This document shows, piece by piece, positions 25,341 to 34,862 of a stretch of 64,000 nt of DNA. This DNA comes from Neptunicella marina (GTDB lineage: Bacteria; Pseudomonadota; Gammaproteobacteria; Enterobacterales; Alteromonadaceae), in the NCBI RefSeq assembly GCF_014270035.1, contig NZ_JACNEP010000004.1, forward strand, positions 248,001-312,000, read 5' to 3'. Below the pieces are notes generated by a model that was given only the letters and a program-made list of their open reading frames with translations, was not told where the DNA came from and searched no databases. The position numbers were made by a program, and so were the translations under genes. Each line of letters begins with the position of its first letter. Position 1 is the first letter of the stretch.

Positions 25341-28300
25341 TTAAAACTCTACGTTGAACGACAACTGTAAGCGACGCGGTGTAATAAGATTACGTGGTTT
25401 GCCGTAAGTTGTATTCGATAGATAAGGGTCGTAGTTGTAACCAGTCTGATTATCAAACAGGTTGAAGACGTCAGCACGGAAGGTCAGCATCAGATCATCC
25501 ATTAATTCGAACTTCTGTTCGTAGTTCAGATCCAGTTGCCAGTGGCTTGGTTCACGACGACTACCCGCAGGTTCTGAATAACGAATGGTTGATGAAGAAT
25601 AACCGTATACACTGCCATCCCATGTTTCCCAAACATTACCTGACTGGAATACAAAGTTGGCACCGATATTCGCATTCCAGTCTGTGGTGTAATAACCAAA
25701 GGCTTTAAGGATATGAGGAACATCACCATGCAGGTTTCCAGATTTTCCATCCCATGGCATACGGCCTTTACCATCACCCAGGTTGGAAGAACCAACAAAC
25801 AGGTTGGCATCAGATGAGCCACTTGTTACGTCCTGATCGTAATTCCCATAGTAATGGCTCCAGACATAAGACGCATTCAGATAAATATTATCAGTTGAAT
25901 ATTCGGCTTCCATACTGACTTCCCAGTATTTGTTAGAAGCTTCATCCAGCTCGGCAATAACATAAGATGAACCGCCCACTTCGGCACGCATTTCATCTAA
26001 GTTAGGAATATATAATCCTTTTTCAGCAATGTGCGCCGGCACACCACCAAACGGCCCATATTCGCCGTATAAACGTGCACCATTTGGCACGTCTTCCCAT
26101 GGGTGTAACGCTTTACGATGACGGATATGACCACGCAGGAATAAGTGATCGCTCATTACCTTAGTGGCACCAACCGTAAATTCATCGGTGCGACGGGCCT
26201 GTAGATCGTCCTGGAAGAACTTACCGGATGAGCCGTTGGCGTTGGTGTTACCGATAAAGTCACCATTCTCATCGAAATAAACCAGACGTGTGCTGGCTAA
26301 GTTACGTGCCCATGAAGCGGCACGTGCCAGTGATGAAGTATCAGGGTTATAACTGGCAAAGTTGGCGAATAAAGTATCCTGACCATTGTAAGTCCAGGTC
26401 ACACCCAGACGTGGCTGAATCATATCCAGGAAGTCCAGCTTATACATTTCGTATTTATGACCCGGGGCTAATTCATAACCAGATACATTATTTGAATTCT
26501 TTTTCAGACCCTGACCATACAAGGTATCCTGGCTGAACAAGAAACCAATGTTGTAGGTGAAGTCACCGTCTTCAATGGTGTCATTCACTTCAATGTTATA
26601 GGTTTCACTGGTCGACGTAATTGCGGGGATCGCAGAACCTGTTTCATCAACAAAGCTCATTTGTTCTACACGAGCCTGATAGTAAACCGGCACATCACTA
26701 TCGAAATCATCGGCAGCCAGACCACCTAAATAAGTGATTGAACCCCAGCCGTTAGAGGAACGCGACAGGACTTCTTTACCTTCTTTCCACTCAATACCAA
26801 AATGTAACTGGTGATACATATCACCCCATTCCATTTCGTGATCCAGTTTTATTTGCAGGGTTTTGCGGTAGAAGTTCTGGTCATTGTATGTAGATGCACC
26901 ACCAATGGAGCCGCCACCGACGCGACTGCCATCATCGCCAACATAACCATATTTGTTGATTAATGACTGTGCGGTGTCATTGTCGTAACCTTCCACACCA
27001 TCACGAATATTAGGTACTGTAAACAAACCTAACTGATCCAGCATATCCAGATTCAGAGACTCACCCAGTTTAGGTACAACATTGTCAAAGTTAGTATCCG
27101 GGCCACCACCATTTTCGTTTTTAAAGTCACTGTACTGGAAACTTAGAGTGGTAAAATCATCGATCAGGTATGAACCATCAAAGGTCAGAATGTCCTGCTT
27201 AACCAGCGAACCCTGAGAAGTTGAGTCTGCATCGTTTGCACCAACTGACAAACCAGAACCTTCATTTTCAGAATATCGCTTAGACAGATTGAATAGTAAG
27301 TCAGAGGTTGGAGCCCAGGTTAATTTACCAAAATATTCATCGCGAATAACTTCGTAATCTTTGGCTGGACCGTATGCAGTTTCTTTACTTTCACGAGTGG
27401 TTTCAGGACGATAGTATGAACCATAGAAAAATAATTCATCTTCAATAATAGGACCACTCAAGTTAGCGGTTAGCCAACTTTTATCCAGTGTGTACTTGGT
27501 TCCGTCGGTATCGTCACGATCAGAAACAAAGTTCTTATTCTGAATTTTGTATTCAACGCTACCTTTGAATTCATTAGTACCGGATTTAGAGGTAGTGTTA
27601 ATCGCAAAACCGCCTGAGCGGTTAAAACCAATAGCTTTTGCGCCACCGCGGTCAATCGATACGTTGGCAATATCATGAGTTGATGGCTCAGAAGCAAGGT
27701 TACCGAACATAGGTAACGATACGTCAACGCCATCAAAGCCATATTTGTTATCACGGCCTGAACCACCTGCTGACGGACCCAGTGTTGCATTTTCAGAATA
27801 CTGAACACCTGGAATAATTTTCAACAGGTCACGGTAGCTTTGACCAACCGGTACTTTATCCAGAACATCTTCATTAATTGCATTAGTGAGTGAAGAATTA
27901 CCTTCACGAACCATAGTCGAGCCAGTAATAGTAATAATTTCAGTGTCGCTGGCCGGTGTTGCATCCATTGCGATGCTTGCATTAGATGTTTGATCCAGCA
28001 AAACAGTTACTGTTGTTTTACGCACTGTTCCATCTGGAGATGTAAATGTAAGTTCATAGGTACCGGGTAACAAAAGTGGCAAAACATAACTACCATCCGC
28101 TTTTGTCACTGTCGTACGGGGTTTTGGCATAACATTACTGGTTGCTGTAACCGTTACGCCACTTAGTGCTTGTTCTGCACTGGTAATTTTACCTTTAATG
28201 CCACCCGCTTGTTGCGCCATTGCGGGAGCGCTTAATAGTGCGCCTGCTAACATTACTGCCGGTAATGCTTTTGCCGGGGCCTGCCAGACTGCGCTTGTCG

Positions 28301-28346
28301 CCTGTACCAGGCGTTTTTTCATGAACGCGATAGGTTGTTTAGCCAT
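25341..28346 (-). CDS. TonB-dependent receptor with carboxypeptidase-regulatory-like domain (2)
   Basis: A 1001-residue outer-membrane receptor built like the preceding one. A long signal peptide ending near PAMAQQ is followed by a CarboxypepD_reg domain (about residues 45-125), a plug (NKYGFDGVDVSLPMFG) and a barrel ending NVEF. The two receptors are clearly diverged, so they are not a recent duplication and may take different substrates. I chose the ATG at 28346, with AAAGGTGG upstream; a GTG three codons earlier overlaps that site. It shares promoter architecture with receptor 1. Murein fragments are the inferred cargo from neighbours only. Confidence 0.85.
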   Translation of the reverse strand: MAKQPIAFMKKRLVQATSAVWQAPAKALPAVMLAGALLSAPAMAQQAGGIKGKITSAEQALSGVTVTATSNVMPKPRTTVTKADGSYVLPLLLPGTYELTFTSPDGTVRKTTVTVLLDQTSNASIAMDATPASDTEIITITGSTMVREGNSSLTNAINEDVLDKVPVGQSYRDLLKIIPGVQYSENATLGPSAGGSGRDNKYGFDGVDVSLPMFGNLASEPSTHDIANVSIDRGGAKAIGFNRSGGFAINTTSKSGTNEFKGSVEYKIQNKNFVSDRDDTDGTKYTLDKSWLTANLSGPIIEDELFFYGSYYRPETTRESKETAYGPAKDYEVIRDEYFGKLTWAPTSDLLFNLSKRYSENEGSGLSVGANDADSTSQGSLVKQDILTFDGSYLIDDFTTLSFQYSDFKNENGGGPDTNFDNVVPKLGESLNLDMLDQLGLFTVPNIRDGVEGYDNDTAQSLINKYGYVGDDGSRVGGGSIGGASTYNDQNFYRKTLQIKLDHEMEWGDMYHQLHFGIEWKEGKEVLSRSSNGWGSITYLGGLAADDFDSDVPVYYQARVEQMSFVDETGSAIPAITSTSETYNIEVNDTIEDGDFTYNIGFLFSQDTLYGQGLKKNSNNVSGYELAPGHKYEMYKLDFLDMIQPRLGVTWTYNGQDTLFANFASYNPDTSSLARAASWARNLASTRLVYFDENGDFIGNTNANGSSGKFFQDDLQARRTDEFTVGATKVMSDHLFLRGHIRHRKALHPWEDVPNGARLYGEYGPFGGVPAHIAEKGLYIPNLDEMRAEVGGSSYVIAELDEASNKYWEVSMEAEYSTDNIYLNASYVWSHYYGNYDQDVTSGSSDANLFVGSSNLGDGKGRMPWDGKSGNLHGDVPHILKAFGYYTTDWNANIGANFVFQSGNVWETWDGSVYGYSSSTIRYSEPAGSRREPSHWQLDLNYEQKFELMDDLMLTFRADVFNLFDNQTGYNYDPYLSNTTYGKPRNLITPRRLQLSFNVEF

Positions 28347-28457
28347 GTGTTCCACCTTTACCGTTTTTATAATTTGTAGTCTTGTGTAAAAAGTTAACTG
28401 CGTAAGCCTAAGCTTAGTTACTTTGAATCAACTTGTTGCGTGCTGTTCCGCAGTACC

Positions 28458-28491
28458 ATTTAACAAATAATAATCAATACCGTCAAGAATA
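28458..28491 (-). promoter_or_regulatory. Promoter of the second TonB receptor gene
   Basis: Read on the minus strand, TTGACG and TTAAAT are 17 bases apart, and the -35 is again part of TTATTCTTGACG. The shared 12-mer at the same place as in receptor 1 suggests a common operator. Confidence 0.6.
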
Positions 28492-28742
28492 ATATTTTTC
28501 CAAAATGTTAATTTGTTAGTAATAATTTATCTTAAGTTTAAGGTGTAAATAGTTTTTGGTTATTAACTATTAACAGCTCACTAACTTAATAATTATTTAT
28601 AAATAACCACTAGTTAGCGCCCAGGTCAGGTGGGCAGGCAATTTAAGCCGCTATTTTTAACTTAAGCAATCGGTTAAATATTGTTCTTTTTTGCTTGTGC
28701 GTTTTTAAGCCAAAATGAAGAAATTAGAATAAATTTGTTATC

Positions 28743-28756
28743 TTGATTTATGTCAA
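28743..28756. promoter_or_regulatory. FNR/CRP-family-like site
   Basis: TTGATTTATGTCAA matches the FNR consensus TTGAT-N4-ATCAA at nine of ten positions. It lies 177 bases before the AmiD-PBP4B start and could serve either divergent gene. It may be chance in AT-rich DNA. Confidence 0.3.
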
Positions 28757-28932
28757 ATTGTCGAGCAGATTATTCCATTTGACGCAAACCTGGTTCGCAC
28801 GAGTTGCATCCTGCCGGCGCTTAAGGTTAAGTGTGAAAGGTAAAATGATAGTGAAGTGTATGCTTTTGGATTTTTTATTCTTTAGTGTTATAAAGTTGAA
28901 AATTAATTATTCTTATAAGTGGTAACAACCAA

Positions 28933-31440
28933 ATGGGCAAATTTTTCGATAGCGATTCCACGCGTTCCTTTTTCGCTTCTTTTTCTTTAAAGCACTGTGT
29001 TGTTGGTGGGCTCGCTAGTTTATTGCTGAGTTGTGCAACCTTGCCAATTGAAAAAATGCAATCACACAACTATAGCCAGCGAATTAAGTTTTTGGTGATG
29101 CATTTCACTGCTATCGATTATGAAAGGTCGGTTAGAGCCTTGGTCGATGAAGGTGGGTTAAGTGCCCATTATTTGATTCCGGAACGTTTTGATCCCAGTT
29201 ACCCCGATGATGAGTTAAAAGTATTGCAATTGGTGGATGAGAACGAGAGAGCATGGCATGCGGGGTACAGCCACTGGCAGGGGCGTGATGGTATCAATGA
29301 TCAATCAATCGGTATTGAAATTGTTAATGTGCCTAAATGTCACCGCACCACACCTTATCAAAGTGAGCTGATCAATGAGGATGCGGAAAACAGTACCGCA
29401 AGATTGTGTATCTTCCCCGATTATGATCCCAAACAGATCGAGTTATTAGTTAATTTATCTAAGCAAATCCTTGCCAGAAATCCGGATATCACGCCAACTG
29501 CCGTAGTCGGGCATGCCGACATTGCCCCCACACGCAAAAACGACCCGGGCCCACGTTTTCCCTGGTATCAGTTATATAAAGAAGGTATTGGTGCCTGGTA
29601 TGAAGATGAAACGCTGCAAAAATACTGGGATTTGTTTAATCAATATCAACCGGGATTAGGCTTAGTGCAAAAGGCATTGTCTGATTATGGATATGGCATT
29701 ATCGAAACCGCTCGTCTGGACCAGCAAAGCATCGATACTTTGTCAGCATTTCAGGCGCATTTTCTGCCATGGCAAGTAACGGGGCAGCCGACCACTAAAA
29801 CTGCAGCAGTGCTGTTTGCTTTACTTGAAAAATATTTCCCGGAAAAAGCTGAACGTTTGCTTGCTCGTTATGAAAATGAGAAACGGGTGGTGGAAGCGCC
29901 GGTTATTGCTATGAAACATGGTCAAATCGACCAGTTATTCCCTTTCCCTGAAGATGAGCGCAGTACACGTGAACTGGTAAATGACCGTGGAATTTTTAAA
30001 GCCTATAAAGGTCGGGGCGAAATTATTATTGATAATAAGGATGCGACATCTGCTGATATTTATATAAATGGTCAGCAACTGAATATCGACTTACCCCTTA
30101 AGCCTTATCAGCGTTACCAATACAGCTTAAGCAAACGTACTAAGGATGAAGACAATACGTTACGTGTAGAAAACGTTCAGCCAGAAGGCGCATCGCTGGA
30201 TATTCGCATTCCTTATCCGGTGCTGGAAGATAAAAGTAATCAGAATCGTCGCAAATTCGCAAAAGTCGATGAGTTAATTAATCAGGATATCGAAGACGGT
30301 TTCCCCGGTGCGGTTTTACTGGTGATGAAAGACGGTAAAATCCTTAAGCACACAGCGTACGGTTACGCGCGTAAATTTGCTGATGGTGGTGCGCCACTAT
30401 CACAACCTGTGCCGATGCAAAAAGACACTTTGTTTGATTTAGCCTCTAATACCAAGATGTTCGCGACTAATCTGGCGCTGATGAAGCTGATGAGTGAAGG
30501 CAAACTGAATGTTAATGTGCCTTTAATGAATTATATTCCGGAATATCGTGGTGGTGGTCGTGAAACCCGTTTGGTTAAAGACTTACTGACCCACCATGCC
30601 GGTTATTCACCTCAGGTTCGTTTTTTCACACCGGACAATTCGCTGGGAGAAGGGTTTTATTCACAAAATACTGCCCGTACCAAGCAACTACTGGCGACTA
30701 AAGTGCCCTTCCAGGTTGGCCGCAATACCAAACGCATGTACAGCGATACTGATTATATGCTGCTTGGCATGCTGGTTGAACGTATAACAGGCATGGGACT
30801 GGATAAATATGTTGAGCATGAAATTTATCAGCCTCTTGGATTAACTCATACCTTGTTTAATCCACTGAGAAAAGGTTATTCCAAACAACAATTTGCAGCG
30901 ACGGAGATTCATGGCACCAGTCGTGGGGGACGGGTAGATTATCCCAATATCCGTCAATACGTGTTGCAAGGTGAAGTACACGACGAAAAAGCTTTTTATT
31001 CTCTGGGGGGAGTAGCAGGCCATGCGGGATTATTCTCCACAGCATCGGACATGGCGGTACTGGCACAAGTGTTACTTAACCGCGGTGGATATGGTCAGAC
31101 ACAAGTATTTAATCAGGACGTGTTTGATCAGTTTGTTAAACCGGACGATGGGGATGGCAGCTTTGGTTTAGGCTGGCGCCGTGCCAGTAATGGGGAAATA
31201 AAGTGGCACTTTGGCCCTTATGCAAGCCCGCTGGCATTTGGTCATACCGGCTGGACGGGTACGGTTACTGTTATGGATCCGGAACATGATCTGGCAATCA
31301 TTTTGTTGACTAATGCACGTCATTCAGTGATTGAGGAAGATGAAGAAGGTCATATTGAGTTTAAGGGTAAAACTTTTGAAACCGGTAAATATGGTAGTGT
31401 GATTTCACTGGTTTACGAAGCCGTTCTGAATAAAAAATAA
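28933..31440 (+). CDS. AmiD-type N-acetylmuramoyl-L-alanine amidase fused to PBP4B-like serine hydrolase
   Basis: An 835-residue lipoprotein (LLSC, cysteine 34). Residues about 48-215 form an Amidase_2 zinc domain with ligands H57 (VMHFTA), H194 (GHADIAP) and D204. A helical region follows that resembles the peptidoglycan-binding part of E. coli AmiD. From about 430 it is a beta-lactamase/PBP domain with S505-x-x-K508 (LASNTK), Y603-S-D605 and H771-T-G773. In E. coli the PBP4B gene (yfeW) sits in the mur operon and AmiD is separate, so this fusion links two murein-degrading steps. It heads a run with a second serine hydrolase and ggt. Confidence 0.88.
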   Translation: MGKFFDSDSTRSFFASFSLKHCVVGGLASLLLSCATLPIEKMQSHNYSQRIKFLVMHFTAIDYERSVRALVDEGGLSAHYLIPERFDPSYPDDELKVLQLVDENERAWHAGYSHWQGRDGINDQSIGIEIVNVPKCHRTTPYQSELINEDAENSTARLCIFPDYDPKQIELLVNLSKQILARNPDITPTAVVGHADIAPTRKNDPGPRFPWYQLYKEGIGAWYEDETLQKYWDLFNQYQPGLGLVQKALSDYGYGIIETARLDQQSIDTLSAFQAHFLPWQVTGQPTTKTAAVLFALLEKYFPEKAERLLARYENEKRVVEAPVIAMKHGQIDQLFPFPEDERSTRELVNDRGIFKAYKGRGEIIIDNKDATSADIYINGQQLNIDLPLKPYQRYQYSLSKRTKDEDNTLRVENVQPEGASLDIRIPYPVLEDKSNQNRRKFAKVDELINQDIEDGFPGAVLLVMKDGKILKHTAYGYARKFADGGAPLSQPVPMQKDTLFDLASNTKMFATNLALMKLMSEGKLNVNVPLMNYIPEYRGGGRETRLVKDLLTHHAGYSPQVRFFTPDNSLGEGFYSQNTARTKQLLATKVPFQVGRNTKRMYSDTDYMLLGMLVERITGMGLDKYVEHEIYQPLGLTHTLFNPLRKGYSKQQFAATEIHGTSRGGRVDYPNIRQYVLQGEVHDEKAFYSLGGVAGHAGLFSTASDMAVLAQVLLNRGGYGQTQVFNQDVFDQFVKPDDGDGSFGLGWRRASNGEIKWHFGPYASPLAFGHTGWTGTVTVMDPEHDLAIILLTNARHSVIEEDEEGHIEFKGKTFETGKYGSVISLVYEAVLNKK

Positions 31441-31461
31441 CAAAAATAAAGGGATCATCTG

Positions 31462-33024
31462 ATGAAGTTATGCACAATGAAGTCACTGTTGATAATCGCC
31501 GGAATTCTATGTGTTCCCACGGTTGCGGCTAAACCAATAAGCAGTAAACAACTTGATAAAGTTGCTCAGCGCGTGCTTGAGGAGTATCGGGTGCCGGGAG
31601 CTGTGGTTGGTATTGTGCAGCATGGAAAGGTAGTACAAGCCAAATCCTATGGTGTTAAAAATATTCAAACCGGTGAGAAGGTTGACGAATTCACCCTGTT
31701 TAAAATAGCGTCAAACTCAAAAGCTTTTACTACCGCTGCGTTGGCAATTCTGGTGGATGAAGGAAAAATCCGTTGGGATGACAAAGTAGTAAAATACCTG
31801 CCGGATTTTAAATTGCATGATCCATGGATCACTGCGCATTTTAATATCATCGATTTGTTAACCCATCGCAGTGGATTAGGGCTGGGTGCTGGCGATTTGA
31901 TGATTTGGCCCAAGCCTTCAACTTTTAGTCGTCAGGAAGTGATCCATAATCTGCGTTATTTGCAGCCTGCTGGCGAGTTCCGAGCTAACTATGCTTACGA
32001 TAACCTGCTTTACATTGTTGCTGGCGAAATTGTTCCGGCCGTCACAGGTATGCAATGGGAAGATTTTGTTGAGCAACGCATTATGCGTCCTTTGGGGATG
32101 CAACATTGTTTTGCTGGCAAAGTCGCCAGAGAGCAATTAGCCGATGTTGCTAAACCGCATGGTGTGATTGAAGGTAAATTACAGGTGATTGACCGTCCTG
32201 AAAGAGAGGGACCTGCTGTAGCCTCGGCGGCCGGTGGTATTAAGTGTAGCCTGCACGATATACTGCTCTGGTTGCAAATGCATTTAGATGAAGGGCAGTT
32301 TGGTGATAATAAGCAGTTAATTTCAGCACAACAACATCAGATGTTGTGGTCACCGCAAACCATCATGCCATTATATGATAGCGATAAGCGCTTGAATAAC
32401 AGTCATTTTAGTAGCTATGCACTTGGCTGGCGTTTAAATGATATGAATGGTTATTTGCGAGTGCATCATACAGGTAGCCTGGCAGGCATGTATTCTTACG
32501 TTAGTTTTATTCCTGAACTGGATTTAGGTGTGGTGGTATTGCTTAACCAGCAATCCAGCGGGGCACGCAACGCACTGATGTACAGCGTACTTAAGTCATA
32601 CTTACCGGTTGAAAAACATGACTGGGTGAAAGAGTTTTTACCCAAATCCAGAACTAAAACAAGTGATAACAAACAACCAGTGCAGTCGACTAAGACAGTT
32701 TATGTTCTTGATAAACAAACAAAACTGTCACAATATGCTGGACGATATCAGGATAACTGGTTAGGCGAATTCAGTGTTGTGCTGGAGAATAATGCTCTGG
32801 TTATGCGTTCCAAACGCGTACCAAAATTTGTGGGCAGTATGACGCCAATTGCGCCCAACCAGTTTGTTGTTCGCTGGTATGACAGAAGTCTGGAAGCCGA
32901 TGCCATCGCTACGTTTTTTGCCGATGAAGAGGGCGTTTTCAATTCAATGAAACTGTTACCTGAATCCGAAGATATTGATTTTAGTTATGATTTTCAGGAC
33001 CTCGACTTCCAGCGCACTGAGTAA
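31462..33024 (+). CDS. Exported serine hydrolase, beta-lactamase class C / AmiE-like
   Basis: A 520-residue protein with a signal peptide (cleavage near VAA) and a beta-lactamase-fold domain. It carries S84-N-S-K87, Y179-D-N181 and H336-T-G338 in the three active-site motifs. A C-terminal beta-rich region (about 410-520) resembles the DUF3471-type tail of AmpC-like hydrolases. Bacillus AmiE, the MurNAc-L-Ala amidase encoded beside nagZ and namZ, belongs to this broad family, so an amidase or D-amino-acid peptidase role is plausible. It starts 21 bases after the fusion gene, with AAAGGG upstream. The substrate cannot be read from the motifs. Confidence 0.8.
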   Translation: MKLCTMKSLLIIAGILCVPTVAAKPISSKQLDKVAQRVLEEYRVPGAVVGIVQHGKVVQAKSYGVKNIQTGEKVDEFTLFKIASNSKAFTTAALAILVDEGKIRWDDKVVKYLPDFKLHDPWITAHFNIIDLLTHRSGLGLGAGDLMIWPKPSTFSRQEVIHNLRYLQPAGEFRANYAYDNLLYIVAGEIVPAVTGMQWEDFVEQRIMRPLGMQHCFAGKVAREQLADVAKPHGVIEGKLQVIDRPEREGPAVASAAGGIKCSLHDILLWLQMHLDEGQFGDNKQLISAQQHQMLWSPQTIMPLYDSDKRLNNSHFSSYALGWRLNDMNGYLRVHHTGSLAGMYSYVSFIPELDLGVVVLLNQQSSGARNALMYSVLKSYLPVEKHDWVKEFLPKSRTKTSDNKQPVQSTKTVYVLDKQTKLSQYAGRYQDNWLGEFSVVLENNALVMRSKRVPKFVGSMTPIAPNQFVVRWYDRSLEADAIATFFADEEGVFNSMKLLPESEDIDFSYDFQDLDFQRTE

Positions 33025-33056
33025 TCTGCATAAATAAACCAATTAAAGGAAGCAAC

Positions 33057-34706
33057 ATGACGAAGCGATTTATATATTTGTTGGTCACGCTGTGGGTATC
33101 TGCGTCAGTCGTTGCCAAAGAACAGGCGGCCGTTGCCATGCCTGATAAGTTTAGTGCTGATGTCGCAAAACAGATATTACAACAAGGTGGTAACGCTGTA
33201 GATGCGGCAATTGCAGCTGAATTTGTACTAGCTGTGACATTGCCAGAAGCCGGAAATATCGGTGGTGGCGGGTTTATGTTGATCTATAAAGATAATAAGT
33301 CTGACTTTATTGATTACCGCGAAAAAGCACCGTCCCGCGCCCATCGCGACATGTACCTGGATGAAAATAAAAATGTTATTCCGGGCAAGTCCTTGTTTGG
33401 CCCATTAGCATCTGGTGTACCCGGCACGGTGGCTGGCATGTGGTTAGCTCATCAAAAACACGGTTCATTACCCTGGAAAACCCTGGTTGAACCTGCCTAT
33501 AAGTTAGCAAACGATGGATTTGTAATGCCGCAAGCGCTGGCAGGCTATATCCATCGTTATATCAAGCGCATCGAGCAAAAGGGATTAAAGCTTAACTTTG
33601 CTAATTATTTTGGTAGTGCTAAAACGGGGGAAGTATTTAAACAACCTGAATTGGCGGCGACGTTAGCGCGTATTCGCGATCAGGGGCACGATGGTTTTTA
33701 TAAAGGTGAAACCGCTAAAATTATTGCTCAGTTTATGCAAAAAGCCGGTGGTTTAATTCATGAAGCTGACTTAGCGGCCTATCAAGCGGCAGCGCGCACA
33801 CCAATTCAAAAAGACTGGCGTGAATATCAGGTACTAACGTCTCCACCGCCCAGTTCTGGTGGTGTTGCGGTTTATCAATGGCTGGCTATGTATCAGGATT
33901 TAACCGCGGGTAAACAGACGTTAGCGCACAATGGTGTCGAATATATTCATTTACTGTCTGAAATTGGTAAACGTGTGTTTGCTGATCGGGCCAAATATCT
34001 GGGTGACCCTGATTTTGTAAGCGTACCGGTTAAGCAGCTTATTGACGACAAGTATATTGCACGTCGCGCAGGTGAAGTTAATCGTAAACAGATCTCGGTT
34101 AGTAAAGATGTGAAACCGGGATTACATGAGAGCGAAGAAACCACACACTTTTCAATTGTTGATAAATGGGGTAACGCTGTTTCAAACACGACAACTATTA
34201 ACTTAGGTTTTGGTAGTGGTGTGGTGGTTGAAGGGGCTGGATTTATTTTGAATGATGAAATGGATGACTTTAGTTCCAAACCCGGTGTGGCCAATGTGTT
34301 TGGTGCTGTGGGTGGCAAAGCCAATGAAATTCAGCCACATAAACGTATGTTGTCTTCTATGTCGCCGACCATTTTGCTTAAAGACGGTAAGATCTTTATG
34401 GTGACGGGGTCGCCGGGCGGAACCACCATCATAACTTCTGTTTATCAGTCGATATTGAATGCCGTGGAATACCATATGACGGCACAACAAACCGTTGATA
34501 GTCCTCGTTTCCACCATCAACTTTGGCCGAAAGATACGATTCGCATGCATGCTGGAATTGATCAGGGGGTGCAAAGTAAATTAAGCGAAATGGGTTATAA
34601 ACTGGATAATCGCCATTTTGGTGATTTGCAGGCCATTATTAATCGTGATGGCCAGCTGGATGCCGCCTCTGAAAGCAGTGGACGTGGTCAGTCTTATGTA
34701 TTTTAG
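33057..34706 (+). CDS. ggt: Gamma-glutamyltranspeptidase, periplasmic
   Basis: A 549-residue Ntn-hydrolase with a signal peptide (cleavage near VVA). The proprotein should self-cleave before T362 in the EETTHFSIVDKWGNAVS segment. GSPGGTTIITSVYQ near residue 463 and PLASGVPGTVAGM near 117 are also typical. The enzyme hydrolyses or transfers gamma-glutamyl groups. In this setting it might attack gamma-D-glutamyl bonds of murein peptides, or simply glutathione. It follows the serine hydrolase by 32 bases with AAAGGA upstream, so it is probably the third gene of that operon. A terminator follows. Confidence 0.93.
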   Translation: MTKRFIYLLVTLWVSASVVAKEQAAVAMPDKFSADVAKQILQQGGNAVDAAIAAEFVLAVTLPEAGNIGGGGFMLIYKDNKSDFIDYREKAPSRAHRDMYLDENKNVIPGKSLFGPLASGVPGTVAGMWLAHQKHGSLPWKTLVEPAYKLANDGFVMPQALAGYIHRYIKRIEQKGLKLNFANYFGSAKTGEVFKQPELAATLARIRDQGHDGFYKGETAKIIAQFMQKAGGLIHEADLAAYQAAARTPIQKDWREYQVLTSPPPSSGGVAVYQWLAMYQDLTAGKQTLAHNGVEYIHLLSEIGKRVFADRAKYLGDPDFVSVPVKQLIDDKYIARRAGEVNRKQISVSKDVKPGLHESEETTHFSIVDKWGNAVSNTTTINLGFGSGVVVEGAGFILNDEMDDFSSKPGVANVFGAVGGKANEIQPHKRMLSSMSPTILLKDGKIFMVTGSPGGTTIITSVYQSILNAVEYHMTAQQTVDSPRFHHQLWPKDTIRMHAGIDQGVQSKLSEMGYKLDNRHFGDLQAIINRDGQLDAASESSGRGQSYVF

Positions 34707-34728
34707 CGTTTAATTTGTTGATGCTTTT

Positions 34729-34758
34729 AAACACCGGCTTTATCGCCGGTGTTTTTTT
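34729..34758 (+). terminator. Terminator after ggt
   Basis: The stem AACACCGGC / GCCGGTGTT with a 6-base loop is followed by a run of seven T. Confidence 0.9.
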
Positions 34759-34862
34759 ATCGTGTGGGATAGCGTTGAATTTTATTGTTAAGTGATTGGT
34801 TTTATTGCTAATGTTTAATAATCATTCAATCGCTGTAGCTAATTTTGATAACGGGAGTTAGG

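Larger units (their letters stand above)
28347..28932. other. Long divergent intergenic region, receptor 2 / AmiD-PBP4B gene
   Basis: About 580 AT-rich bases. It holds the receptor promoter (28458-28491), an FNR-like site TTGATTTATGTCAA (28743-28756) and a GCCCA/TGGGC hairpin near 28619-28635. Two TTATTCTT words (28875-28882 and 28907-28914) lie close to the amidase start. No gene was seen. Confidence 0.45.

Noticed and set aside
22070-28346. Bacteroidetes-style SusC/SusD polysaccharide locus
   Set aside because: The receptors have carboxypeptidase-regulatory domains, but no SusD-like gene is present and the rest of the window is gammaproteobacterial in character.
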